A stretch of 64,000 bases of DNA, taken from assembly GCF_003148765.1 (NCBI RefSeq), contig NZ_QGGV01000010.1, positions 102,727 through 166,726 on the forward strand, given 5' to 3'. Of the stretch, positions 25,489-34,503 are shown one piece after another. Position 1 is the first letter of the stretch; each line of letters begins with the position of its first letter. The translations under genes and the position numbers were made by a program. A model generated the notes under the pieces. It made no database searches and was not told the DNA's origin. It saw nothing but the letters and a program-made list of their open reading frames with translations. The stretch is from Silicimonas algicola (GTDB taxonomy: Bacteria; Pseudomonadota; Alphaproteobacteria; Rhodobacterales; Rhodobacteraceae).

Positions 25489-26352
25489 ATGCCCGTCATC
25501 TCGCTGATCGCCCGTCCCGGCACTCTCGATCCCGCGCTGGTGTCGACGCTGCAGGGCGCATTCGGCGCGACCGGCGACGCGGTCTGGCTCTCGCCTGATG
25601 AGGCTTGCGAGTTTCCCGTGGCCGCGACGCCCCTCAATGTCGCGCAGGTCCATTCCGAGGTCGGTGCCATGCGCGTCGATCTGAACTGTCTGCCCGACGG
25701 CGACCGCAAGAAGGCCCTCCTGATCGCCGACATGGATTCCACGATGATCGGCCAGGAATGCATCGACGAGCTGGCCGACGAAGCAGGTGTCGGCGTGCGC
25801 GTGTCCGAAATCACCGCCCGCGCGATGAACGGCGAGCTGGACTTCGAGGCGGCGCTCCTCGAACGCGTCGGCCTTCTCAAGGGCCTCCCCGTCTCGGTCA
25901 TCGAGCGCGTGATCGAAAGCCGCATCACCCTCGCTCCCGGCGGCGAGACGCTGGTGCGCACCATGAAGGCGCACGGTGCCACCACCGCCCTCGTGTCCGG
26001 CGGCTTCACCCAGTTCACGGGGCGCATTGGCGAACGCCTCGGCTTCGACACGACGCGCGCGAATACCCTGCTGGAGCAGGACGGCAAGCTGACCGGCGAC
26101 GTCGCCCGCCCCATCCTGGGCCGCGAAGCGAAAGTGGCAGCGCTGCGCGAGCTGTCCCCCGACACATCCCGCGCCATCGCGGTCGGCGACGGCGCCAACG
26201 ACCTCGGCATGATCGAGCTTGCGGGCCTCGGCGTCGCCCTTCACGCGAAACCTGTCGTGGCCGCGTCCGCGCCGCAAAGGATCGACCACTGCGACCTGAC
26301 GTCGCTTCTCTTTCTGCAAGGCTACAGCCGCGCCGACTTCCTTATTTCCTGA
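25489..26352 (+). CDS. serB: Phosphoserine phosphatase
   Basis: This 287-residue HAD phosphatase performs the last step of serine synthesis. HAD motif I is DMDST (D81 nucleophile, D83 acid), motif II is VSGGFTQFT, and motif III/IV is AVGDGANDLGMIE. The short N-terminal region resembles the degenerate ACT-like domain of long SerB. ATG 25489 is chosen over an in-frame ATG at 25441, which lies close to the serC promoter side and adds non-conserved residues. Divergent from serC with a 160-base gap. Confidence 0.95.
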   Translation: MPVISLIARPGTLDPALVSTLQGAFGATGDAVWLSPDEACEFPVAATPLNVAQVHSEVGAMRVDLNCLPDGDRKKALLIADMDSTMIGQECIDELADEAGVGVRVSEITARAMNGELDFEAALLERVGLLKGLPVSVIERVIESRITLAPGGETLVRTMKAHGATTALVSGGFTQFTGRIGERLGFDTTRANTLLEQDGKLTGDVARPILGREAKVAALRELSPDTSRAIAVGDGANDLGMIELAGLGVALHAKPVVAASAPQRIDHCDLTSLLFLQGYSRADFLIS

Positions 26353-26361
26353 CCTCGTTAA

Positions 26362-26377
26362 TTAACGCTTGCGTTAA
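26362..26377. promoter_or_regulatory. Palindromic operator ahead of the ArsR-type gene
   Basis: TTAACGC and GCGTTAA form a perfect 7-bp inverted repeat with a 2-base spacer, in an AT-rich patch 27 bases before the ArsR-family start. ArsR-family regulators bind such symmetric AT-containing sites, so autorepression of the ArsR-SRPBCC-YciI operon is the natural reading. Confidence 0.6.
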
Positions 26378-26403
26378 ATAAAGAATCGGTCGAGGTTTAG
26401 CCC

Positions 26404-26739
26404 ATGACCGATCTCAACCGCATCTTCGCCGCCCTCGCCGACGAGACCCGCTTCAAGGTCGTCGAGCACCTGATGGCCCAAGGCGAACAGCCCGCCGGCT
26501 CCCTCACCGAGCTGGCCGGCCTCTCGGCCCCCGCCGTCTCTCGCCACCTCAAGGTGCTGCGCGAGGCGAACCTCGTCTCGCAGCGTGTCGAGGGCACACA
26601 TCGCTATTACTCAGTCCGCTCGGAAGCGCTTCGCTCGATCTCGGACTGGACCCTCGAACACCGCGCCTTCTGGGCCGGCAGCCTCGACCGCCTCGACACG
26701 CTTCTCGCCCTCGACCCCGATGGAAAGGACACCGCATGA
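26404..26739 (+). CDS. ArsR-family transcriptional regulator
   Basis: A 111-residue winged-helix repressor. IFAALADETRFKVVEHL opens the domain and LSAPAVSRHLKVLREANLV is the recognition helix pair, followed by the wing (GTHRYYSVR). No CxC or other metal-binding cysteines are present, so it belongs to the metal-independent group that is usually paired with SRPBCC proteins. The next gene is exactly such a protein, with ATGA overlap. A palindrome immediately upstream is a likely autoregulatory operator. Confidence 0.92.
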   Translation: MTDLNRIFAALADETRFKVVEHLMAQGEQPAGSLTELAGLSAPAVSRHLKVLREANLVSQRVEGTHRYYSVRSEALRSISDWTLEHRAFWAGSLDRLDTLLALDPDGKDTA

Positions 26740-27200
26740 CCGACGCACCCGCCGTCACCGAGATCGAGTTCATCCGCGACTACAAGGTCAGCGTGGACCG
26801 CCTGTGGAACGCGGTCACCGCGCCAGACCAGGTCGTGCAGTGGTTCGGCACCGAGGGTGTCCGTCTCGAGGAGTGTCACATGGACCTCTCGCGGACCGGA
26901 CCCTGGGGCTGCGTGATGGTGGGCAAGGACAGCGGCAACCGTTTCAAGGTCACCGGCCAGGTCACTCACGTCCGCCCGCCCGACAGCGGCGAAGGCTCGG
27001 TCGGCCTGACCTGGGGCTGGCACGATCCCGAGGACCGGCGAGGGTCCGAAAGCCACGTCATCTTCGAGATCTCCGGACACGGCGATGGCGCCCGCCTGCG
27101 TGTCGTCCACCGCAATCTCGAAGCCGGCGAGGAAGCGCAAAGCCACAGCCGCGGCTGGATCGGCACTCTCATCAAACTGGACGCGCTCCTCGCGTCCTGA
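26736..27200 (+). CDS. SRPBCC (AHSA1-like) ligand-binding protein
   Basis: The 154-residue protein has the START/Bet v1-like fold of the AHSA1/CalC group: FIRDYKVSVDRLWNAVTAPDQVVQWFG at the start, the central GPWGC...GNRFKVTGQV strands, and a C-terminal long helix SRGWIGTLIKLDALL. It likely binds a small hydrophobic molecule. Its ATG overlaps the ArsR stop, a very common gene pair whose ligand is generally unknown. Confidence 0.88.
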   Translation: MTDAPAVTEIEFIRDYKVSVDRLWNAVTAPDQVVQWFGTEGVRLEECHMDLSRTGPWGCVMVGKDSGNRFKVTGQVTHVRPPDSGEGSVGLTWGWHDPEDRRGSESHVIFEISGHGDGARLRVVHRNLEAGEEAQSHSRGWIGTLIKLDALLAS

Positions 27201-27222
27201 CCCACGGCAGAAAGGAGAACCC

Positions 27223-27540
27223 ATGCCGGACTTCATGTTCGTCTACCACGGAGGCAAGCCGCCCGAGAGCCAGGAGGCCATCGACAAGGCCATGGCGGCC
27301 TGGGGCAAGTGGATGCAGGACCACGGCCCCGCCCTCACCGATGCCGGCAATCCCGTCGGCATGTCGAAGACCGTCACATCGTCGGGCACCACCGACAACG
27401 GCGGCGCGAATCCGGTGTCCGGCTACTCCATCGTCTCGGCCGCCGACATCGCCGAAGCCTGCCGGATCGCGTCGTCCAATCCCATGGTCGCCGGCGGCGG
27501 TTCGGTCGAGGTGGCCGAGATCGTCCCCATCTCGATGTAG
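27223..27540 (+). CDS. YciI-like (YCII/DGPF) protein
   Basis: A 105-residue protein with MFVYHGGKPPESQEAIDKAMAAWGKW at the start and a SGYSIVSAADIAEACRIASSNPMVAGGGSVEVAEI ending. This is the small ferredoxin-like YCII/DGPF family often found with ArsR-SRPBCC genes and with ECF sigma factors. AAAGGAG lies just before the ATG. It is the third gene of the cassette. Function is unknown; a role in stress response or small-molecule modification is only an inference. Confidence 0.82.
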   Translation: MPDFMFVYHGGKPPESQEAIDKAMAAWGKWMQDHGPALTDAGNPVGMSKTVTSSGTTDNGGANPVSGYSIVSAADIAEACRIASSNPMVAGGGSVEVAEIVPISM

Positions 27541-27541
27541 G

Positions 27542-28225
27542 TCACTCCAGATAACGCCGGACGGCTTCGGACGGCGCATCGAAGAATGCCTTCGTCGGCA
27601 CGGGAGGGGCGACGCGCCCCTCCTCCACGAAGATCACCTGCTGCGCCACACGCAGCGCATCGTCCGGATCGTGCGTCACCATCAGGATCGTCGCGTCGGG
27701 CAGCAGGTCTCTCACCAGATCGAGCATCTCGCCCCGCAGGGCCGGACCGAGCGCCGAGAAAGCCTCGTCCATCAGCACCACGGGCCGGTCGGTCAGCAGC
27801 ACCCGCGCCAGCGCCGCCCGGCTTTGCTGGCCGCCAGACAACGCGCCGGGCCTGCGATCCTCGAACCCGGTCAATCCCACGCGTTCAAGCGCCGCCCTCG
27901 CGCGGGACACATCCTCCGACGTGGGGCGCGTCCGGGGCGCCAGGCCGAGTGCGACGTTGGCGAGAACATCGAGATGCGGGAAGAGGTTGTTATCCTGGAA
28001 CAGCACCGCCACCAGCCGCGCACCCGGAGCCAGCGGGCCAAGGTCGCGCCTGTCCCACAGGACACGACCCCGGTCCGGCACCTCGAACCCCGCGATCAGC
28101 GACAGGAGCGTGGACTTGCCTCCACCCGACGGGCCGATCACCGCCGTGATGCCGCTCGGAACCGAGATGTCGGCGGCAAGCCGGAACCCGCCCCGAGCGA
28201 ACTCGACCCCCTCAAGCCTCAGCAC
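27542..28225 (-). CDS. thiQ: Thiamine ABC transporter, ATP-binding protein
   Basis: A 227-residue ABC ATPase with Walker A GPSGGGKST (31-39), Q-loop (LFQDNN), signature LSGGQ (129-133) and Walker B VVLMDE (149-154). The His switch is VTHDPDDA. It energises uptake of thiamine or its phosphates. It begins with GTG 28225 and overlaps thiP by 14 bases. The assignment as ThiQ rests on its position in the TPP-riboswitch-controlled thiB-thiP-thiQ operon. Confidence 0.93.
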   Translation of the reverse strand: MLRLEGVEFARGGFRLAADISVPSGITAVIGPSGGGKSTLLSLIAGFEVPDRGRVLWDRRDLGPLAPGARLVAVLFQDNNLFPHLDVLANVALGLAPRTRPTSEDVSRARAALERVGLTGFEDRRPGALSGGQQSRAALARVLLTDRPVVLMDEAFSALGPALRGEMLDLVRDLLPDATILMVTHDPDDALRVAQQVIFVEEGRVAPPVPTKAFFDAPSEAVRRYLE

Positions 28226-29777
28226 GCCGCGCCCCCCTGTCGAAGGCCCAGAACGCGGCGAAACTGAGCCCCAGAAGCAGGACAGACGCGCCCGCCGCCT
28301 CGTCCATGCGATAGGACCCCATCAGCCGGTAGACCTGCAAGGGAAGCGTCGCCGCCTCGGGGTCGGCGAACAGCGCCACGACGCCAAGGTCCCCCATGCT
28401 CAAGGCCGCCGCCAGACCGGCCGAGAAGCCCAGAGGCCGGGACAGGCGCGGCAGGATCAGCACCCGCATCCGACTCCACCCCTGAAGGTCCAGGCTGTCC
28501 GCCAGGCGTCCGAAGTCGGCCTCGACCCTCCGCAGCGCGGGGATGAGCGCACGCAGCGCGAAGGGCAGGGTCGAAATCGCATTGACCAGCGCCGTCACCG
28601 GAAGCGCCAGGCGCTCGGGGTTGGCGAAAGGAAAGACAAGCAGGAACAGCCCCGTCCCGATGACGAGAGGCGAGGCCGCGATGGCCGTCAGCCCCGCCGC
28701 CTCGATCCATCCGCCTCGCGCGCCAAGGCGCACAGCCGCCACGGCCATCGTCAAGGCCAGCGCGGTGACGAGGACCGTCGACGCACCAGCTACGGCGAGC
28801 GACCGCAGCGCCGATGTCCAGACCGACTGGGGCAGGGACGGCACTTCCATCACCCCCCGCAGGATCACGGCGCCGATCGGCAGGATGAGGAAAAGCGTCG
28901 CGACAAGGATGACCCCGGCATCCTGCGCCCGCAGGATCCGCGTCCGCGCCTCCCACCTGTCGGCGGGCCGGTCCAGACCAGCCGCCAGGTCCGTCGACCC
29001 CACGCTCCGAAACGCCAGCAGCGCGACCGTCACCGTCAGGCCAAGCTGCACCAGCGACAGAAGCGCCGCCCGCGACAGGTCGAATTCGAACCGGACCGCC
29101 TGGTAGATCGCCAGTTCCACAGTCGTCGCCCTCGGCCCGCCGCCAAGCGTCAGGGCGACGGCGAAGCTCGTCAGGCACAGCACGAACACGACGACCGCCG
29201 CCCCCGGCACCACCGACAGAAGCATCGGCCGCTCCAGATGCCGAGCGACAGCACCCGCGTCCATGTCGAGCGTCGCCGCCAGCCGGAACCGTTCGGCGGG
29301 AATCTCCTGCCAGCCCTGAAGGATCAGCCGCGTTGCAAGCGGGATGTTGAAGAAGACATGCGCCAGCACGACGCCATGCAGGCCGTAGACCGACACCGCC
29401 GGAAGCCCCGCCAGCGCCAGCGCGCCGTTCAACAGGCCGTTCCGCCCGAAGATCGCGATGAGTCCGAAGACCGCGACGATCACTGGCAACAGAAAAGGCG
29501 CGCCCAGAAGCGTCACCAGCGCACCGCGTCCGACGAACCGCCGCCGCGAAAGCGCGCGGGCAACGGGAATGGCCAGACCGACACTCAGGACAGCGGAGAG
29601 GACCGCCTGCCAGAGCGTGAACCGGATCGCCGCCCAGTCGGAGGGCGACAGCCCCGAGCCCGGCTCGGCCCGCCAGACCAGTGCGCCGGTACAGGCCAGG
29701 ATCAGGACGGGGATCGCGGCGGCGCCCGCGACCCCGGCCCATCCTCCGGGACCTAGCGGCTGAGCGCGGTCAGCCAT
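28212..29777 (-). CDS. thiP: Thiamine ABC transporter, permease
   Basis: A 521-residue double-length permease with about twelve membrane helices. It carries two binding-protein-dependent transport domains, as in iron and thiamine permeases of the FbpB/ThiP type. EAA-like loops are visible around AARHLERPML- and LILPRLSRPLGFSA-type segments. It forms the channel for thiamine delivered by ThiB. ATG 29777 lies inside the end of thiB (25-base overlap), so the operon is translationally coupled. Confidence 0.93.
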   Translation of the reverse strand: MADRAQPLGPGGWAGVAGAAAIPVLILACTGALVWRAEPGSGLSPSDWAAIRFTLWQAVLSAVLSVGLAIPVARALSRRRFVGRGALVTLLGAPFLLPVIVAVFGLIAIFGRNGLLNGALALAGLPAVSVYGLHGVVLAHVFFNIPLATRLILQGWQEIPAERFRLAATLDMDAGAVARHLERPMLLSVVPGAAVVVFVLCLTSFAVALTLGGGPRATTVELAIYQAVRFEFDLSRAALLSLVQLGLTVTVALLAFRSVGSTDLAAGLDRPADRWEARTRILRAQDAGVILVATLFLILPIGAVILRGVMEVPSLPQSVWTSALRSLAVAGASTVLVTALALTMAVAAVRLGARGGWIEAAGLTAIAASPLVIGTGLFLLVFPFANPERLALPVTALVNAISTLPFALRALIPALRRVEADFGRLADSLDLQGWSRMRVLILPRLSRPLGFSAGLAAALSMGDLGVVALFADPEAATLPLQVYRLMGSYRMDEAAGASVLLLGLSFAAFWAFDRGARRAEA

Positions 29778-30742
29778 TCGTCCAGCGCCGGATCGCGCGC
29801 CTCGCGCGCGTCCTCGGGCGCCAGCAGAAGCGCCGTTTCCGGCTCGAGAAGCGTCTCGAACCCTTGGGGAAGTCCGGCCTCGGGCGTGACGGCCGGGTAC
29901 ATCCAGTTCGTCGTCGGGATCGCGGACTGGAACGCCTCGGTCAGCATGAAGGCGAGGAAGTCTTCGGCCAGGTCCGGCTGGTCGGTCGCGGCCAGCTTGC
30001 CGGCGACCTCGACCTGAAGGTAGTGCCCCTCCTCGAACGCGGCGGCGGCCTTGGTGTCATCCTCCTCGGCGATCAGGTGATAGGCGGGCGAGGTCGTGTA
30101 GGACAGCACCATGTCCGCCTCGCCTTCCAGGAACAGGCCATAGGCCTCGGACCAGCCCGGAGTCACGGTCACGATGTTGTCGGCCAGGCCCTCCCAGATC
30201 GAGGCCGCCTCGTCGCCGTAGGCCGCCTTGACCCACATCAGCAGACCGAGGCCCGGTGTCGACGAACGCGGATCCTGGATCACCACGCGGACGTCACTCT
30301 CGGCCAGGTCGCGGAACGAAGTCGGCACATTCGCCATCTCCTTGTCATGGACGAAGGCGAAGAAGCCCCAGTCGTAGGGCAGGAAGGTGTCGTCCTCCCA
30401 GGTCACGGGCATGTCGAGCGCAGGCACCGAAAGCCCGTGCGGCGCGAACAGACCCGTCGTCTCGGCTTCGGCCGTCAGGTTGGTGTCGAGGCCCAGGACG
30501 ACGTCCGCTTCGCTCCGCTCGCCCTCCAGCTTGACGCGCGCCAGAAGCGCCGCGCCGTCGCCCGCCGCGACGAAGCGCAGGTCGCAGGCGCAGGTCTCTT
30601 CGAAGGCAGCTTCGACGGCGGGGCCGGGACCCCATTCGGACACGAAACTGTCGTAGGTCATCACGGTCAGGACGGGCTTGTCCTGCGCGAACGCAGAAGA
30701 CGTTGCCAGAAGCCCTGCCGCAAGGATGGTCGGGAAACGCAT
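29753..30742 (-). CDS. thiB: Thiamine-binding periplasmic protein
   Basis: The 329-residue substrate-binding protein starts with a signal peptide (cleavage near AFA-Q, residue 19) after an AAGGAGAG ribosome site. The motifs VLTVMTYDSFVSEWGPGPAVEAAFEE, LGLDTNL, YDWGFFAFVHDKE and DPRSSTPGLGLLMWV are typical of ThiB (TbpA) proteins of the iron/thiamine family. It captures thiamine, thiamine phosphate or diphosphate in the periplasm. A TPP riboswitch sits directly upstream. Confidence 0.94.
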   Translation of the reverse strand: MRFPTILAAGLLATSSAFAQDKPVLTVMTYDSFVSEWGPGPAVEAAFEETCACDLRFVAAGDGAALLARVKLEGERSEADVVLGLDTNLTAEAETTGLFAPHGLSVPALDMPVTWEDDTFLPYDWGFFAFVHDKEMANVPTSFRDLAESDVRVVIQDPRSSTPGLGLLMWVKAAYGDEAASIWEGLADNIVTVTPGWSEAYGLFLEGEADMVLSYTTSPAYHLIAEEDDTKAAAAFEEGHYLQVEVAGKLAATDQPDLAEDFLAFMLTEAFQSAIPTTNWMYPAVTPEAGLPQGFETLLEPETALLLAPEDAREARDPALDEWLTALSR

Positions 30743-30792
30743 GGTCTCTCTCCTTGTCAGTGGGCGGGGGGACAAAGGATGAGGATCGCTCG

Positions 30793-30878
30793 ACCTTCCC
30801 TCCGCCGGTGCTAGCCGGTTCAGGTTCAACGGGTTCGCCGATGCGGCATCTCAGCTTCGATGGAAGCACCCCGAGGTA
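30793..30878 (-). promoter_or_regulatory. TPP riboswitch (THI element)
   Basis: Read on the minus strand, the conserved core is complete: GGGGTGC near the 5' side, CTGAGA, ACCC, TGAACCTGA, then GGCTAGCACCGGCGGAGGGAAG at the 3' side in the classical order. The flanks pair as P1 (ACCT/AGGT). It ends about 50 bases before thiB and no terminator hairpin with T-tract follows, so ribosome-site masking on TPP binding is the likely mechanism. It makes the thiBPQ operon thiamine-repressed. Confidence 0.95.
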
Positions 30879-31013
30879 GGGGTTAGGTAGCGCGAGCACC
30901 CAATACCCGCAAGCCCTCCCCCTTCATCTTGCCCCAAATACGCGGCCTGCCCGCGACGCCCGATGCGACGCGGGGACTGTTCCTCGCCCTTCTGTCCGGC
31001 TAAGAGCGAACCC

Positions 31014-32114
31014 ATGAGCCTGAACACCTACGGACACCTTTTCCGCGTCACCACCTGGGGCGAAAGCCACGGACCCGCCCTCGGCGCCACCGTCGACGGC
31101 TGCCCTCCCGGCGTGCCGCTGAACGAGGCCGACCTCCAGGTCTGGCTCGATCGCAGGAAGCCGGGCCAGAACAAGTTCACCACGCAGCGGCAGGAGGCCG
31201 ACGCGGTCGAGATCCTGTCCGGCGTCTTCGAGGGCCTGACCACGGGCACGCCGATCCAGCTCATGATCCGCAACACGGACCAGCGATCCAAGGACTATGG
31301 CGACATTTCCGAGAAATTCCGTCCGGGTCACGCCGACATCACCTACTGGCAGAAGTACGGCATCCGCGACTATCGCGGCGGCGGACGATCGTCGGCGCGC
31401 GAGACGGCCTCGCGCGTTGCGGCGGGCGGCGTCGCGCGACAGGCGCTCGGCGCTCTCGTCCCCTCGATGACCATCACCGGCTACATGGTGGGCATGGGCG
31501 GGAAGGACATCGACCGGTCGCGCTTCGACTGGGACGAGATCGCGCGCAATCCGTTCTGGACCCCCGACGCGCAGGCCGCGGCCGAGTGGGAGGAGTACCT
31601 CGGCGCGCTGCGCAAGTCCGGTTCGTCGATCGGCGCGACGATCGAGGTGACGATCCGCGGGTGCCCTCCCGGCCTTGGCGCGCCCGTGTACGGCAAGCTC
31701 GACACAGGCCTCGCCGCCGCGATGATGTCGATCAACGCCGTGAAGGGCGTCGAGATCGGCGAGGGCATGGCGGCCGCGCGTCTGACGGGCGAAGCCAATG
31801 CCGACGAGATCGCGATGGGTCCGGACGGTCCGGTCTACGCTTCGAACCACGCGGGCGGCATCCTCGGCGGCATATCGACCGGGCAGGACATCGTCGTGCG
31901 CTTCGCCGTCAAGCCGACCTCGTCGATCCTGACGCCGCGCAAGACGATCACCAAATCGGGTGAGGCGACCGAGATCGTCACCAAGGGCCGCCACGACCCC
32001 TGCGTCGGCATCCGCGCCGTCCCGGTGGCCGAGGCGATGGCGGCGGCGGTCATCCTCGACCACCTCCTTCTCGACCGGGCGCAGACGGGCGGTACGCGAG
32101 GGAAGATCGGATGA
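31014..32114 (+). CDS. aroC: Chorismate synthase
   Basis: A 366-residue FMN-dependent enzyme for the last common step of aromatic synthesis. All signatures are there: [18 protein letters not shown] at the start, [35 protein letters not shown] and [10 protein letters not shown], then [18 protein letters not shown] near the end. ATG 31014 gives the conserved start MSLNTYG; an in-frame codon 17 triplets upstream is not conserved. Divergent from the thi operon. The stop overlaps the next gene (ATGA). Confidence 0.96.
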   Translation: MSLNTYGHLFRVTTWGESHGPALGATVDGCPPGVPLNEADLQVWLDRRKPGQNKFTTQRQEADAVEILSGVFEGLTTGTPIQLMIRNTDQRSKDYGDISEKFRPGHADITYWQKYGIRDYRGGGRSSARETASRVAAGGVARQALGALVPSMTITGYMVGMGGKDIDRSRFDWDEIARNPFWTPDAQAAAEWEEYLGALRKSGSSIGATIEVTIRGCPPGLGAPVYGKLDTGLAAAMMSINAVKGVEIGEGMAAARLTGEANADEIAMGPDGPVYASNHAGGILGGISTGQDIVVRFAVKPTSSILTPRKTITKSGEATEIVTKGRHDPCVGIRAVPVAEAMAAAVILDHLLLDRAQTGGTRGKIG

Positions 32115-32569
32115 GTTCCGGCTTCATCGCCCTCATCCCCGCGGATCCGAAGGCGCGTCTTGACGCCGACACCGCCGCCAGGCTCGAGACCGCCCACGCC
32201 GAGATCGTCGGCAGCACCGAGACGTGGTTCAAGGACTATGGCGCGCGCCTTCAGTTCATCGACTGCGGCGGCAACTTCGAAGCCATCCTCTGCCCCGCCT
32301 GCGGCAAGCCCGCCGAAACCGACTGGTGGGGCCAGCGGATGGATCACGCCTGGAACGCGGACCACGGCTTTCATCTTTGCGACTTCGCCATGCCCTGCTG
32401 CAAAGCGCCGGCGCGGCTCGACACCCTCGTCTACCAGCCGCAACAGGGTTTCGCGACGTGGTTCCTGTCGGCCCGAAACGAGACGCGCGGTCCCCTGAAC
32501 GCGGGCGAACTGGCACGGCTGGAGCATGTCGCCGGACTGCCCCTCAAGGTGATCTATCAGCACTACTGA
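32111..32569 (+). CDS. Hypothetical protein with CPxCG and CC motifs
   Basis: A 152-residue soluble protein that I do not recognise. Its ATG overlaps the aroC stop. Visible features are a central segment [19 protein letters not shown], then [27 protein letters not shown]. Four or more Cys and several His/Asp sit within about 50 residues, suggesting one zinc site. The following part reads like a small folded domain ([12 protein letters not shown]). Coupling with chorismate synthase may be chance; no motif points to aromatic metabolism. Confidence 0.72.
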   Translation: MSSGFIALIPADPKARLDADTAARLETAHAEIVGSTETWFKDYGARLQFIDCGGNFEAILCPACGKPAETDWWGQRMDHAWNADHGFHLCDFAMPCCKAPARLDTLVYQPQQGFATWFLSARNETRGPLNAGELARLEHVAGLPLKVIYQHY

Positions 32570-32615
32570 ATTGGATCTCGCCAAGGCCGGATCGCTCGCC
32601 GATAGTCGCCGCCGC

Positions 32616-33764
32616 ATGACCCGCCGCACGACGATCCTCTCGATCTTCTTCCTCCAGGCCTTCGCCGCCGGAGGTCTCTTTCCCCGCATTTCGGACATCC
32701 AGACAGGGCTCGGTCTCGACAAGGCGACGCTCGGAATCGCGCTGACTGCGGCCGCCGCCGGCGGGTTGGCGACGAACCTCGCCGCAGGCCGCCTGGTCCA
32801 AGGCCTGGGCACGCGCGTCATCCTTGGCGTGGGAGTGCCGCTTCTCGCCGCGACGACGGCCGGGGTCGCGCTGGCGCCGACGCTTCCCCTGCTCTTCGCC
32901 GCGCTGCTGGCCGTGGGGACCTGCTTCACACTGACGAATATCGCGATGAACCTCGAAGCCGACCGCGTCGAGTCCGAAACCGGCCGCCGCGTGATGAATC
33001 GCTGCCACGGGTTCTGGAGTGCGGGAATGCTCCTCGCCGCGCTGACCGGCACGTTCGCCCGTGGCATTCCGCTTCCAGCAACGCTGCACCTGTCTCTCGT
33101 GGTTCCGGTCGTCTGCGCGTTCCTCCTGCCCCTCGCCTTCCGAATGCGACCCGCCCCGCCCGCACCCGACGACAAGCTCGACGGGCCGCGCTTCGCCATG
33201 CCCTCGCGCCGCACGCTTGGCCTGATGCTTTTCGGCATCTCGGGCGGCATCGCCCAAAGCGCCACGCAGAACTGGTCCGTGATATACGTCGAGCAGACCT
33301 TCGCCACCGCCGGCTGGATCGCCACGCTGCCGTTGTCGGCCTTCCTCGTCGCGATGACTCTCGGCCGGATGCTCGCCGACGGCTGGAGCGAGCGTCATGG
33401 CCCCCTGCGGACGACGAACGCGCTTGCCTGTCTTGCGCTGTTCGGCGCGCTTTGCGTCGTACTGGCGCCGTCGGTCTGGGTAGCAATGGCGGGCTTCGCC
33501 TTCATGGGGACAGGCATCGCCGCGCTCTTCCCGTTGATGATCTCGGGGGCGGCGCGGTCTGGAAACCGCCCCGCCGCCGAAAGCGTGGCGGCGGTGCTCG
33601 TTTTGTCGGGCCTCGTCATGCTGGCCGTGCCCGCGCTCATGGGCTCGATCGCGGAAAGCTTCGGGCTGAGGGTCGCCTTCTGGGCGCTGGTCCCGCCGTT
33701 CCTCGTGACGCTCGCACTCGTGCGCCGAACGGTCGCCGCCAGCCTCCCGTCCTCGACGAGATGA
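32616..33764 (+). CDS. MFS transporter
   Basis: A 382-residue permease with about 12 hydrophobic segments and the MFS loop signature variants (GRLVQGLGTRVIL between helices 2 and 3, GRMLADGWSERHG in the second half). It looks like the small sugar/drug-type MFS subgroup. An in-frame TTG at 32571 exists, but ATG 32616 gives a normal cytoplasmic N-terminus followed by TM1. The substrate is unknown. The gene may be cotranscribed with the hypothetical gene 46 bases upstream. Confidence 0.86.
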   Translation: MTRRTTILSIFFLQAFAAGGLFPRISDIQTGLGLDKATLGIALTAAAAGGLATNLAAGRLVQGLGTRVILGVGVPLLAATTAGVALAPTLPLLFAALLAVGTCFTLTNIAMNLEADRVESETGRRVMNRCHGFWSAGMLLAALTGTFARGIPLPATLHLSLVVPVVCAFLLPLAFRMRPAPPAPDDKLDGPRFAMPSRRTLGLMLFGISGGIAQSATQNWSVIYVEQTFATAGWIATLPLSAFLVAMTLGRMLADGWSERHGPLRTTNALACLALFGALCVVLAPSVWVAMAGFAFMGTGIAALFPLMISGAARSGNRPAAESVAAVLVLSGLVMLAVPALMGSIAESFGLRVAFWALVPPFLVTLALVRRTVAASLPSSTR

Positions 33765-33812
33765 GACCGGCGAACGCGCCGTGCGGTTCGGCCTGAAAGG
33801 CCTAGCAAGAAC

Positions 33813-34427
33813 TCAACCCGCTTTCAGAAGCCGGGCGTCTTCGTCGGCGACGAGGCGCATGGCCGGACGCGAACCGCACCGCACGACCCAATCCTTGACG
33901 GCAGCGTCGTCCGGTATCAGGTGCGGAGCCCATTGGAACGTCGAGGCGACGATCAGGTCGGCAACGGTGTAACGATTCCCGGCCAGCCATGTCCGCCCGT
34001 CCGCGAAGGCCTCGACCAGACGCGCTTGAGCTTCAGGCAGACCGCGAAACGTGAGTTGCAGCAGCGGATGCTCGATCTTGCCGAAGGCGAAGACGACCAC
34101 AGGCTCCAGCACATCGCCGTACCACGCCAGCCACGACAGCATCAGGCCGCGCTCGGGATGATCGACGGGCAGCGCGAGACCCGCTTGGGGAAAGAGCTCG
34201 GCCAGGTGAAGCGCGATTGCGGCGGACTCGCGGATTGCCACCCCGTCCTGAATCAGCAAGGGCACCTTTCCTTCGGGATGCGGGTTCCGCGCGTCGGCGC
34301 CGTCCGTTCCGTCCATCCTCGCGATCGAGATGGTCTGGACCTGGACGCGGTCGCGGATCCCCAGCTCCTCGATCAAGGCTACGATGCGGGACGAGCGGCT
34401 TTGGGGGGCGTGGTAGAGGGTCAACAT
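33813..34427 (-). CDS. Glutathione S-transferase family protein
   Basis: The 204-residue protein has an N-terminal thioredoxin-like domain (LTLYHAPQSRSSRIVALIEELG, with a Ser rich active-site loop, and GKVPLLIQDG, IRESAAIALHLAE) and a C-terminal helical domain with YTVADLIVASTFQW. It conjugates glutathione or binds it. ATG 34427 has AAGG 9 bases upstream; ATG 34436 is also in frame. It is divergent from a WYL-type regulator that might control it. Confidence 0.88.
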   Translation of the reverse strand: MLTLYHAPQSRSSRIVALIEELGIRDRVQVQTISIARMDGTDGADARNPHPEGKVPLLIQDGVAIRESAAIALHLAELFPQAGLALPVDHPERGLMLSWLAWYGDVLEPVVVFAFGKIEHPLLQLTFRGLPEAQARLVEAFADGRTWLAGNRYTVADLIVASTFQWAPHLIPDDAAVKDWVVRCGSRPAMRLVADEDARLLKAG

Positions 34428-34503
34428 GGCGAGCATCCTTGATTTGCGTCTTGCGATGAATCCATTCTGCCGTGACCCTGTTGCCAGTTTCCGTCAGCAG
34501 CCC

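Noticed and set aside
29681..30814. Plus-strand 377-codon frame over thiB and the riboswitch
   Set aside because: It runs through a TPP riboswitch and antisense to thiB, and lacks recognisable protein features.
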